From positions 310,001 through 374,000 of the forward strand of contig NZ_CP025791.1 in the NCBI RefSeq assembly GCF_002886045.1: a stretch of 64,000 bases of DNA, read 5' to 3'. Shown in pieces: positions 1-7,846 of the stretch (positions are counted from its first letter, which is position 1; each line of letters begins with the position of its first letter). The notes beneath the pieces were generated by a model. The model had not been told where the DNA came from and did not search any database. It saw nothing but the letters and a program-made list of their open reading frames with translations. The stretch comes from Flavivirga eckloniae (GTDB taxonomy: Bacteria; Bacteroidota; Bacteroidia; Flavobacteriales; Flavobacteriaceae). The position numbers and the translations under genes were made by a program.

Positions 1-163
1 TTACTTAATTCGCTAGAAAGAATATCATTTCTTTAAATTATTTTATTAAATATTACCTGATTATCAACTAGTTTTGACGGTTATGTTAATCCAAATTAAA
101 ATCTAAGTCATAAATATTCTGTATTACTTTATTAGTATCGAGAAAAAACAATGCTACTCTCCT

Positions 164-259
164 CGCTAGCGCTCGTTTGTAACGAGTGCCGTACTTGTAT
201 AACCCTACCCCCGCTAGCGCTCGTTTGTAACGAGCGCCGCACTTGTATAACCCTACCCC
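164..259 (+). repeat. Two exact tandem 48-bp REP-type units
   Basis: Two head-to-tail 48-bp units (164-211 and 212-259) differ at only two positions. Each holds the palindrome GCTCGTTTGTAACGAGC, a 7-bp stem with a TGT loop, preceded by CGCTA; the first copy has one stem mismatch. The second unit overlaps the last 7 bases of the transposase gene ending at 253. The same palindrome recurs inverted at 881 and 2036. Palindromes clustered around a RAYT transposase are the known arrangement of REP elements, so these are called REP copies 1 and 2. Confidence 0.85.
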
Positions 260-810
260 AAAAACCCTGCAGAATCAATCTCTAAAACAGTATTGTCTTC
301 CTGAAAGTTTCTCGCACTAGAATATTTCCAGTCAATTGGATCGGTTACAAAACCTGCTTCTACCGGATTGTTGTGAATATAATCTATTTTCTGTTTGATT
401 ACTTTCTCAGTCCACAACTCAATTGGTTTATTGTGATGTTGCCAAAATTGATGTTTAGAAATGTTGCTCTGTTTTTTACCAGCTCTTTCAAACATCCATA
501 ACAGCCACTCTTTTCTACTCTCTTGAGGATTATTCTCTATTGCTTTAATTACTTTTTTAGCTGTATGTTTTTTAAAGGATTGTATCAATTCCATTGGTTT
601 TTCATCGCTCTATCTAAATATAAAGTGAATATGACTTGGCATAAAACAATAGGCATATAGTTCCATTCCCTTTTCTGCTCTACAATAATCAATACTTTCT
701 GTTAATATGTCATAATATATTTGCCTAGTAAATACATCCAACCAATATACGGTAGCAAAAGACACAAAATATAGCCCTGATTTATTATAAAACTTATATT
801 TTCTACTCAT
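253..810 (-). pseudogene. REP-associated tyrosine transposase (RAYT, IS200/Y1 family), interrupted by one amber codon
   Basis: This would encode a Y1-type single-strand transposase that acts on REP hairpins. The first 66 codons (810 to 613) end with MPSHIHFIFR, which contains the HUH metal-binding motif (His-Ile-His). A TAG at 610-612 interrupts the frame. The same frame then continues without shift through SDEKP into the C-terminal half (594 to 253), which has the RAYT landmarks KKHTAKK, WLLWMFERAG, FWQHHNKPIEL and the helix KIDYIHNNPVEAGFV; the catalytic Tyr is expected in or next to this helix. Joined, it would be about 185 residues, normal for the family. One nonsense substitution therefore separates it from an intact gene. 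It lies between REP copies 1/2 and 3, which are inverted relative to each other. Either it is recently inactivated or TAG is read through; I consider it a pseudogene. Confidence 0.85.
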
Positions 811-880
811 GTTTTACAAAATACAAAAAGCTGATCTATTACTTTAGAACAGCTTTTTGTTTTATAATTTATACTCTTAA

Positions 881-912
881 CGGCACTCGTTACAAACGAG
901 CGCTAGCTAGGG
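881..912 (-). repeat. REP palindrome, copy 3, inverted relative to copies 1 and 2
   Basis: The segment contains ACTCGTTACAAACGAGCG followed by CTAGCTAGGG, the reverse complement of the core of the units at 164-259. It sits just upstream of the transposase start (810) and just downstream of the ORF ending at 940. With copies 1/2 it brackets the transposase in inverted orientation, a BIME-like layout. Confidence 0.8.
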
Positions 913-939
913 ACATACTGTACCCGAGCGGGGGCTGTT

Positions 940-1377
940 TTAAAGCTTCTTCAAAACTTTATTATTCCCAGTATATATAACGTATTTGTTTTTAATAAAT
1001 TCAATATTTAAATAACTAGCACTTAAACATGGCATATCACTTTCGAGTAATTTGTTATCGTTAGGAACGCAATCATAAATAATAGAAACTTCATTTACAT
1101 TTGAATCATCATTTTCAATAACATAAAATATATTTTTATTTAGTATCTTCTCCTTTAGATATTTAATAGCGGAAACATAATTTTCACTATTATTGTCAAT
1201 AGATTTAGTTTCATGCATACAAGCTAAAAAAACTACTCCATCGGCTAAATTTTCTATCATAAATCTATTTGTATCAATTATTTCGGTAATTGTACCTCTT
1301 TTAAATTTCTGAGCTTGTGTACTAAAAGTAAATAAGAAAATTACAATTGATAATGATATTTTAATAAAACTAGTCAT
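940..1377 (-). CDS. Secreted hypothetical protein of the orphan module
   Basis: About 145 residues. The start chosen is the ATG at 1377 because it is followed by a clear signal peptide (SFIKISLSIVIFLFTFSTQAQ, cleavage after AQA). An earlier in-frame ATG would overlap most of the upstream gene and precede the signal peptide. The ATG overlaps the stop of the upstream gene by 8 nt, suggesting translational coupling. The mature N-terminus (KRGTITEIIDTNRF) faintly recalls the first strands of staphylococcal-nuclease-like folds, but catalytic Arg/Glu positions cannot be assigned, so no function is given. Two Cys pairs may form disulfides in the periplasm. It may be part of an immunity or effector pair, given the toxin context. 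Confidence 0.6.
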   Translation of the reverse strand: MTSFIKISLSIVIFLFTFSTQAQKFKRGTITEIIDTNRFMIENLADGVVFLACMHETKSIDNNSENYVSAIKYLKEKILNKNIFYVIENDDSNVNEVSIIYDCVPNDNKLLESDMPCLSASYLNIEFIKNKYVIYTGNNKVLKKL

Positions 1378-1810
1378 TATCCCATTTACTTGATTCATAC
1401 CATAGTTTTTTCCATTCTTTTGGGAAATATTTACTGTTTCTTGTCTCATTTGATAATCTTGTATAAAAATATTTAGTTTTCGCACCTTGTTTTGTGATTA
1501 AATAAACAAAGTTTTCATTTTCCATCTTGATAATACTATCACCAGTATTAGCTTTTAAAACAATTTCTTGATTTGGACTGATTTCAATAAAACCATACTC
1601 GTTTTTAATTCTTAAATGTGTCGGAGGTGTATTTCTAACTGAAAATTTCTCAACTATAACTCCTTCAAACTTCTCTTTAATTTCGTTTATTTTTAGTTTT
1701 ACATTATTCCTTTTTTTAATCTCCTTTAAAATTAAAAAACTTCCAAACAAAAATATAAGTACCAGTAAATACCGGTACTTATACAATTTATTATTTTTCA
1801 CTTTGTACAA
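1370..1810 (-). CDS. Single-pass membrane protein, orphan module, function unknown
   Basis: The product has 146 residues: a basic N-terminus, one transmembrane helix at about residues 13-30 (RYLLVLIFLFGSFLILK), a charged coiled stretch, then a soluble C-terminal domain containing GVIVEKFSVRN and TPPTHLRIK. I recall similar small single-pass proteins near RHS loci in flavobacteria but cannot name the family. The stop overlaps the start of the secreted protein downstream, and it begins 5 nt after the orphan fragment ending at 1815. A membrane-anchored immunity protein for an RHS tail is a reasonable guess, not shown. Confidence 0.6.
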   Translation of the reverse strand: MYKVKNNKLYKYRYLLVLIFLFGSFLILKEIKKRNNVKLKINEIKEKFEGVIVEKFSVRNTPPTHLRIKNEYGFIEISPNQEIVLKANTGDSIIKMENENFVYLITKQGAKTKYFYTRLSNETRNSKYFPKEWKKLWYESSKWDND

Positions 1811-1814
1811 ATAA

Positions 1815-2027
1815 TTAATTTAATTGCTTTAAAATTTTTGATTTTCCCCAAAATATTTTGGCTCCTACCTCTCCTCCTCCATAACCTGAACCAACAGTAT
1901 TTGTTTCCCAGCTTGTTGTACTTTTTTGACCAGGATATAATTCTCCTCTAGCATTATCTTCATTAGACCACTGGTATTCTCCAGAAACACCAAGACCTGC
2001 TGAGTACCCACTATAGTTTCCTTCCAT
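1815..2027 (-). pseudogene. Orphan 70-codon fragment, probably the tail of an RHS/polymorphic toxin
   Basis: The frame encodes a Gly/Ser-rich, beta-prone sequence (YSAGLGVSGEYQW, GYGGGEVGAKIFWGKSK) with neither signal peptide nor complete domain. Reading the frame upstream of the ATG at 2027 goes directly into the REP palindrome at 2036-2067, where an in-frame TAG occurs. The coding piece therefore seems cut at its 5' side at the REP boundary. Similar glycine-rich endings occur on RHS toxins. Its position, directly in front of two small genes resembling an immunity pair, fits a displaced toxin C-terminal cassette. Confidence 0.45.
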
Positions 2028-2035
2028 TCCTGTAG

Positions 2036-2067
2036 CGCACTCGTTACAAACGAGCGCTAGCTAGGGA
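2036..2067 (-). repeat. REP palindrome, copy 4
   Basis: The segment GCACTCGTTACAAACGAGCG plus CTAGCTAGGGA has the same orientation as copy 3 at 881. Copies 3 and 4 bracket the 1.1-kb module that holds the orphan toxin-tail fragment and two small genes. The palindrome directly abuts the truncated frame ending at 1815. Confidence 0.8.
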
Positions 2068-2096
2068 ACTAGCTTGGGAACTAACATACATTATGC

Positions 2097-2831
2097 TCAG
2101 AGAGTTTTGTTTTTCTTATAATATTCAATCCCATCCCATATCAATAGATTCTCATTTACAACTTTGATGTACTCATGATTCAACCTCTTAAAATTGATAA
2201 ATTCATAATCTAAACCAGGAAAATCAATATCAAACTGATTTGAATTTGGATTAACAAGCCTATATGATTGGGTTACTAATTCATTCATCCCTAAATTTTT
2301 AAGAGGAATATCATTTTTAGGGCGAATAAAAAATTGAACTTCATCAATTCTTTCAATATTATTCACTACTAATGGGTTTTTATCGGAAGAAATATAGAGC
2401 GGTTTACTTCCCAAAATTTGTATAGAATAATTAATTTCTCTAGATTTTTCCTTAAATTTTATGTAATGATTTTCAATTGGATTTAAAAATTTGAACACTA
2501 AAGAATCTTGATTTTTATTAATTGATTCCTTAACATTAAAATTCAAATCATTAACGTCAAAATCTCTAGAACTGTTAAGTGTAACAAACCTCGTTTTTGT
2601 ATCAAAAGAATAATATCCATATGAAATAGTGTCGCAACATTTATAGTTAGCAATATCTGATTCACTACTAATATTTTGCAAAAAATAATTATTATTAATT
2701 AGAGTCAGCTTTAAATTATCTTTGGAATTTATAAAATCCCCGCTTAAACTATTAAAGTTGTTCTTAGCTGACTTACATGAAAAATGAAATGAATTAATTA
2801 TTAAAACTAAAAACACTATTGCTTTTTTCAT
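2097..2831 (-). CDS. Lipoprotein directly behind the RHS toxin, candidate immunity protein
   Basis: The product has 244 residues. The start at 2831 is chosen because MKKAIVFLVLIINSF runs into a lipobox ending HFSC, placing the lipidated Cys near residue 19. A longer reading from 2900 would lie inside the RHS gene. The rest is beta-rich and Asn/Lys-rich with a Cys pair (YKCCDT) and no family I recognise. Only one base separates the RHS stop from this ATG, so the two are almost certainly co-translated. In polymorphic toxin loci the gene immediately after the toxin is usually its immunity gene. A periplasmic-facing lipoprotein would suit a secreted metalloprotease-like toxin, but this is inferred from position only. 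Confidence 0.75.
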   Translation of the reverse strand: MKKAIVFLVLIINSFHFSCKSAKNNFNSLSGDFINSKDNLKLTLINNNYFLQNISSESDIANYKCCDTISYGYYSFDTKTRFVTLNSSRDFDVNDLNFNVKESINKNQDSLVFKFLNPIENHYIKFKEKSREINYSIQILGSKPLYISSDKNPLVVNNIERIDEVQFFIRPKNDIPLKNLGMNELVTQSYRLVNPNSNQFDIDFPGLDYEFINFKRLNHEYIKVVNENLLIWDGIEYYKKNKTL

Positions 2832-2832
2832 A

Positions 2833-5800
2833 CTAGTTAGTTTTGTTCTTTTCTTGTCTAACCTGTCTCTTCTCTTCTCTCTGTTTCTTTCTTCTAGCAT
2901 TTATTTGCTCTCTATACTTATTATAAAGCACTTTGTACACAGGCCTGTTATTGTCATCCTTAATTGATGCTAAAAACACCATGTCAATTTCATCCATTGA
3001 ACTAGCGCTTGAAGGTAAAGAAGAAGGGTCAAAACCATACTGAGCAGAATATCCTAATATTTCGTCGAGTAGCCCTCCTGGATAATTTGCCAGAAGCTTT
3101 CCATTCTTATCAAATCTCAATCCTTTAGGGTTTTTTAGCGAAACAGCAGCGTGTGTTAGTTCATGTATTTTCAAGGCATCGTTTGGCCCTTGAATATTTA
3201 TAACTCCATCTTCTCCCATAACAACGTGATTCTTTCCGTCACTACCACTTACCAAATCAAAAGTATGATCTTTATCTGCCCCTAAAGCATCAATGTTTTT
3301 AATGGTATTATTTAAACTTTTAGTTCTGGAGTCATAATCCTTAATTCTTTTTTCTATTCTATTCTTTTTTCTATCAGAAATACTAATGTCTTTTAATCTT
3401 TCTTGGTCTCTAACCTTACTCTTTGCAATAGATTTTTTTCTATCCCTAGCTTTATCTTTTAACTTTTCAGCTTCTTTTGGGTCTTTCCAAATCATCCCTG
3501 TAGGGTCAACTAGATTTAGTGGGTTATTCTTTACATAATTAAAAGGAGAATACTCGAAAGAAATTTCAGCTAATGGGTCTATGTTCATAAATCTCCCTAA
3601 AACAGCATCATAATTCCTAGCACCATAATCATACAAATCCAACCCAAACTCTTCATTTAGTTCCTTGCCATTGTACTTATACTTAAGTGCTGGATTGGTA
3701 GAATTGACCACCGTATTATACCCTTTATGTTTCAACCCAAAAGGATAGTAATTGTTCTCCTCCAGTATTTCAGAAGAAGTAACATTGCCACTATTGTTAC
3801 TATCCATATATGATAACCTCACATTTCCTAAATGATCTTTGTATTGATATACATAATTATAGCTGCTACCATTCACATCGACATATCCCTCAGGGTGATT
3901 AAAGAATTTCAAAGAACTGTTTTCATACACATAATTACCTGCATACTCTGTTGTTGTACCTGTGCTTACTACCTTTTTAAGTTTTACACCAGTGGCATCG
4001 TAAATATAAGAAATTGTTCCGTTATTACTTCCACCATCGTTAATATTTACCAAAGTTGGGAGGTTTAAATGGTTGTAGGTAATACCATCTGTAGTAGTGG
4101 TTCCGATACCCTTATTTAAATCCATGACCATATTACCGTTTTTGTCGTATCGATAATCGTCTCCTAAAGTGTTTCCATCTTTAAAACCTTCAGATCCAGC
4201 ATAAGAAAGTCCATAGGAATCTGTAACACTCTTAAGTTTATTACTATTAGTTTCATAACCATATGTTAAATTATCAATATTCCCATAGGTATTATTAGTA
4301 GCATGATTTTTTCCCGTTCGTCTCAAACCTAGTATATTTCCATTCTTATCGTAAACAATATTACTAAGTGTAAAATATCCATTATGACTATTTGCCGTTG
4401 TGATTCTATTTAGAGCATCATATTGATAGTTATAGTTTTTTAATCCACTATCTGTATTAGCTGTTTTCCATTGGGTTAATGCTATATTACCATTATATAG
4501 AGCATTAGTACCTTCATTATAGCCTATTTTAAATGCAAACAGGTCGGTTCCTAATGTTGTTGGATTGTTTATTTGCTTTAACCAGCCTCTTATATTATAA
4601 GTATAATCGACTATTTGCAATCTATTGCTGTTTGACATTTTGCCACCGACCCCTTTGCTTTCAAGTTGGCCTAAATCATCATAAGTATTATTAACAATCA
4701 TTTCTTGCTGTTCTGGGCTAATCCATAATCTTGTATTTGGCAAAATTGTTCCGTTGGTTATAGTAATGCTATTACTTGCCACCTGATCGGTGTTAATAGT
4801 ACCTGTTAGAGCTAAATTTGCAACAGTAGCACTACTACTAGGGCATACATAGCCCATGGTCTCATCTCCTATACATTGAGTTTGTGTTATTAAGCGTCCA
4901 ACATGATCGTAGGTATAATTTTCCAAGGTTGTAATGGTTGTACTATTTCGAGTGTGGCTTTTTTTGGTTTTAAGAGGCTTACCTACAAAATCAAGTTCAT
5001 TCTCTACAATATCTGTAGTTCCCAAGTAATCGTTTATGCTTTTTACATATATGATACGTCCTTTGTCATCATAATAGGTATGTGTAGTTATCCAATCGTT
5101 GGCGGCTCCTAGTATTTTCACTCTATTATGTGTTAATAAGCCTTTTGGGTAATCGATACTTGTTACACCAAAGGACACGGGACTTTGGTGTGTAGCAAAT
5201 TGGGCATTATAATTGTCATAATAGTTGACCGTTAGAACCTCTGTATTGGTATTGGGAAAATCGACATCTTCATAAAATAAATTGTTAACTCCGGCCATAT
5301 CTATATCTTCATAATTTCGGTGAGGCAACTTATTATTAAAAATGGCCTGTAACTGTGCTTGCGTCTCGTTACTTGTATAAATCCCTGTGTAGGCGATCCT
5401 GCCAAATGTATCATATTTTGTATACAACCATTGATCTGTTGTAAGATTGGAATTGTTAGCTGCTCTTAAATTAGCATCCTGGGTCATAACAGGTCTGTCT
5501 AAATTATCATAAACTATATATTCCCAGTCTTTGCCCGGTATTTTCTTTTTTATCAGCCTATTTCTATTATCATACTTGTATTGATAGCATAAGTTATCTA
5601 AATCAGACTGTGATACTGTATTGAGGGGAAATGTAGATTGCGTAAGATTTCCTGAACAATATAAATCGCCATAGTTAGACAGAACTGTGCCATTTGAATT
5701 GAAATACAAACCACCGTTTAATATATGCGCTGTACCTACTATTACTGGGGATTGGTTAACAAACTCATCGTAATAAACATTACCTAAAGACATGTCCGGT

Positions 5801-7374
5801 AACTGTGGTGTGATAAAGTCTAAATCTAAAACTTTACCAGTTTTTAAAGCCGAGTTAGGGGCATTAGTTTCCCCTATAAAAATATTTAACACGGTTCCAT
5901 TATATGTAGAAGCATTAAAAAAACCTTCACCTTGCATATTATTCGAATAATAATAGCCAAGATTTGGATTATCTACAACTTTCATATTAACCTTTAAATC
6001 TTTGTATGCCTGCACAATAGATCCATAATTTCTAACTTTTGGAGGCAGTACATAAGTAAGGTTTCCATAATCATCATATACATAATATGTATCGTGCCAT
6101 AAACCTTTATTATATGTCCGTTTTAAAAGAACTCTTCCTTGTTTATCCTTATACTCCTCTGTAGTATGGTCTGATGGATTTATTTGGTTTGGCTGCCAGT
6201 TTTCGTCTTTTATGATCGTTTTATACAATACTGAAGCTGGATAAAGACCATTGTCTTTTAATTGGGGGGCTTCTGTGTTACCTCCAACAAATGATACTGC
6301 AAAATTACGTACATAATCAGCATCTGTATTAGTAAGGTAGTCAAACTTAATGGTGTGATCTGTATCATTCACCTTATCTAAGCCCCAATCTACTCCTGGG
6401 GCTCCCTGCTCAAAAACACGGCTAAGAGGAGAGTTTTCAAAATGTTTTTCTGAGTATGGATTGGGCGTATTTTCATATTTAGCTGTATTATAAAAATTAC
6501 TTGTTGATATTAGAGCATCAGTCCGGTACAAGCCTTTATTACCGTTTAAAGCGTAGGGCAAATACTCTTTATCTTGCCTACCATATTCATCATAATCAAT
6601 ATGTGTAATAATATCTTCTTCGTTGCCTCCTGCGTTTATGCCTATGCTTTGTATGGGTCTTCCAAGTCCATCAAAATAGTTTACAGATTCTGTTTTTTGG
6701 ATAGTGGTTAAAGAAGCAATATCTGTTGTTCTTATTCTAGGCGCTATTGTATGTACATAGTTTTCGTTACTAAGCCCCAAGCAAGATGGTTGCCCATTTA
6801 TCACTCTGGTTTCTGATACAGGAGAACTAACCCCTCCTGAGGTTGCCGTTATAGTATAACTACCTTCGGGAGCCGTAACCACAGCACCTGTAAAAGTCAC
6901 TCCTAAAGATGGGGTTGCTGTATAGCTATAAGAAGCATCATAATTAGTAATAGTAAAACTTCCTAAAGCTGTTGAACAAGTAGGTTGCATAACTGCACTA
7001 AGTGTTGGTACTGGAGTGGATGGTAAGTTTGAGACATTCACTGTAAATTTGGTACTCCATAAAACATCCATTGAATCGTAATACTTAAATTCAACTTCAC
7101 TATTTGAGCCTGATACAGTATTCCATAAAACATCTGCATATAAAACATCCTGACTTTGGCTCATTAGGGTACCGTTAGTAGTCCACTTGGGCGGGAAGGC
7201 CATATCTATCTGTGAGTTCGGGTCGTTTAAAGTGTAGTGCTTTGTTTCTCCAAAGTTTGCCGTAGGCAATCCTACAATGGACACGTTTTGTGAATTTCCA
7301 TCAATTATACCAACCATCATAGTTAACACGATTGAAAAAAGGTAGGTTAAATTATTGAGATTATATTTACTCAT
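2833..7374 (-). CDS. RHS repeat polymorphic toxin with DUF6443 region and HELTH metalloprotease-like tail
   Basis: The product has 1513 residues. Order: signal peptide 1-29; immunoglobulin/SprB-like beta domain about 122-198; DUF6443-type segment from about 203 (YVHTIAPRIRTTD, YFDGLGRPIQSI); a long YD-repeat shell; the RHS core motif NNPLNLVDPTG ending near residue 1293. The variable tail follows: a highly charged, probably coiled segment about 1295-1365, then a small domain with HELTHAAV at 1404-1411 (HExxH zinc motif) and Glu1438 in LLDEILGYSAQYG, a possible third ligand. A basic stretch closes the protein. RHS shells are known to encapsulate C-terminal toxins, so a secreted metallopeptidase toxin is inferred. 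It starts 2 nt after the lipocalin-like gene and is followed by a lipoprotein 1 nt on. No T9SS sorting domain is seen, so its export route is unclear. Confidence 0.92.
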   Translation of the reverse strand: MSKYNLNNLTYLFSIVLTMMVGIIDGNSQNVSIVGLPTANFGETKHYTLNDPNSQIDMAFPPKWTTNGTLMSQSQDVLYADVLWNTVSGSNSEVEFKYYDSMDVLWSTKFTVNVSNLPSTPVPTLSAVMQPTCSTALGSFTITNYDASYSYTATPSLGVTFTGAVVTAPEGSYTITATSGGVSSPVSETRVINGQPSCLGLSNENYVHTIAPRIRTTDIASLTTIQKTESVNYFDGLGRPIQSIGINAGGNEEDIITHIDYDEYGRQDKEYLPYALNGNKGLYRTDALISTSNFYNTAKYENTPNPYSEKHFENSPLSRVFEQGAPGVDWGLDKVNDTDHTIKFDYLTNTDADYVRNFAVSFVGGNTEAPQLKDNGLYPASVLYKTIIKDENWQPNQINPSDHTTEEYKDKQGRVLLKRTYNKGLWHDTYYVYDDYGNLTYVLPPKVRNYGSIVQAYKDLKVNMKVVDNPNLGYYYSNNMQGEGFFNASTYNGTVLNIFIGETNAPNSALKTGKVLDLDFITPQLPDMSLGNVYYDEFVNQSPVIVGTAHILNGGLYFNSNGTVLSNYGDLYCSGNLTQSTFPLNTVSQSDLDNLCYQYKYDNRNRLIKKKIPGKDWEYIVYDNLDRPVMTQDANLRAANNSNLTTDQWLYTKYDTFGRIAYTGIYTSNETQAQLQAIFNNKLPHRNYEDIDMAGVNNLFYEDVDFPNTNTEVLTVNYYDNYNAQFATHQSPVSFGVTSIDYPKGLLTHNRVKILGAANDWITTHTYYDDKGRIIYVKSINDYLGTTDIVENELDFVGKPLKTKKSHTRNSTTITTLENYTYDHVGRLITQTQCIGDETMGYVCPSSSATVANLALTGTINTDQVASNSITITNGTILPNTRLWISPEQQEMIVNNTYDDLGQLESKGVGGKMSNSNRLQIVDYTYNIRGWLKQINNPTTLGTDLFAFKIGYNEGTNALYNGNIALTQWKTANTDSGLKNYNYQYDALNRITTANSHNGYFTLSNIVYDKNGNILGLRRTGKNHATNNTYGNIDNLTYGYETNSNKLKSVTDSYGLSYAGSEGFKDGNTLGDDYRYDKNGNMVMDLNKGIGTTTTDGITYNHLNLPTLVNINDGGSNNGTISYIYDATGVKLKKVVSTGTTTEYAGNYVYENSSLKFFNHPEGYVDVNGSSYNYVYQYKDHLGNVRLSYMDSNNSGNVTSSEILEENNYYPFGLKHKGYNTVVNSTNPALKYKYNGKELNEEFGLDLYDYGARNYDAVLGRFMNIDPLAEISFEYSPFNYVKNNPLNLVDPTGMIWKDPKEAEKLKDKARDRKKSIAKSKVRDQERLKDISISDRKKNRIEKRIKDYDSRTKSLNNTIKNIDALGADKDHTFDLVSGSDGKNHVVMGEDGVINIQGPNDALKIHELTHAAVSLKNPKGLRFDKNGKLLANYPGGLLDEILGYSAQYGFDPSSLPSSASSMDEIDMVFLASIKDDNNRPVYKVLYNKYREQINARRKKQREEKRQVRQEKNKTN

Positions 7375-7376
7375 GA

Positions 7377-7829
7377 CTAATTATGTTTAAATTTTGTAAA
7401 AATCCATTTTGGCATGATCGTGATGTTGCTTCCTTTGTTTTCGAGTTTCAAGATCAACCGTGTATCGGACAACTTATATATTTTAAAGATCCATACACTG
7501 CCTTTTTCGGGCTTAAGAACAAGGTTGTTGTTTTCCAAACTCCAAATACCTAAAGTGTTTTTTCCGTTTGATAACTCTTGTAAAAAGGTGCCGTTAGTTT
7601 TAAAAGTGAGTTTTCTTCCTCTATAAATCGTCTTAAACCTAGTCTTGTTTTCTGGGTTCATAGCATCAAAATTTCTTTTGGAGTTAGTGCTCATTTTCGC
7701 TAATGAGGTATTATAATCAAACACCCAACTCCCTGTAAGCTGTTTCGAACTTATTGCTAGTGTTTGCGACCGCACTGGTAAACTAAATATGATAGTAATC
7801 AATACAATGATATAATATTGTGGTTTCAT
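7377..7829 (-). CDS. Secreted lipocalin-like protein in the RHS operon
   Basis: The product has 150 residues with a signal peptide ending PVRSQ. The mature part follows the lipocalin-like pattern seen in many Bacteroidota proteins: LTGSWVFDY at the start, then LTFKTNGTF, LGIWSLENN and LVLKPEKG, alternating strands of a small beta barrel. It lies 17 nt after the RHS partner gene and 2 nt before the large RHS gene, so it belongs to the same transcript. It may assist folding or delivery of the RHS proteins or bind a ligand. Function is inferred from context only. Confidence 0.75.
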   Translation of the reverse strand: MKPQYYIIVLITIIFSLPVRSQTLAISSKQLTGSWVFDYNTSLAKMSTNSKRNFDAMNPENKTRFKTIYRGRKLTFKTNGTFLQELSNGKNTLGIWSLENNNLVLKPEKGSVWIFKIYKLSDTRLILKLENKGSNITIMPKWIFTKFKHN

Positions 7830-7846
7830 AGGTATGTTTTCTTTTA

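Noticed and set aside
940..1377. Staphylococcal-nuclease-like toxin
   Set aside because: Only the first strands (KRGTITEIIDTNRF) look similar; catalytic Arg and Glu residues cannot be placed, so no nuclease call is made.
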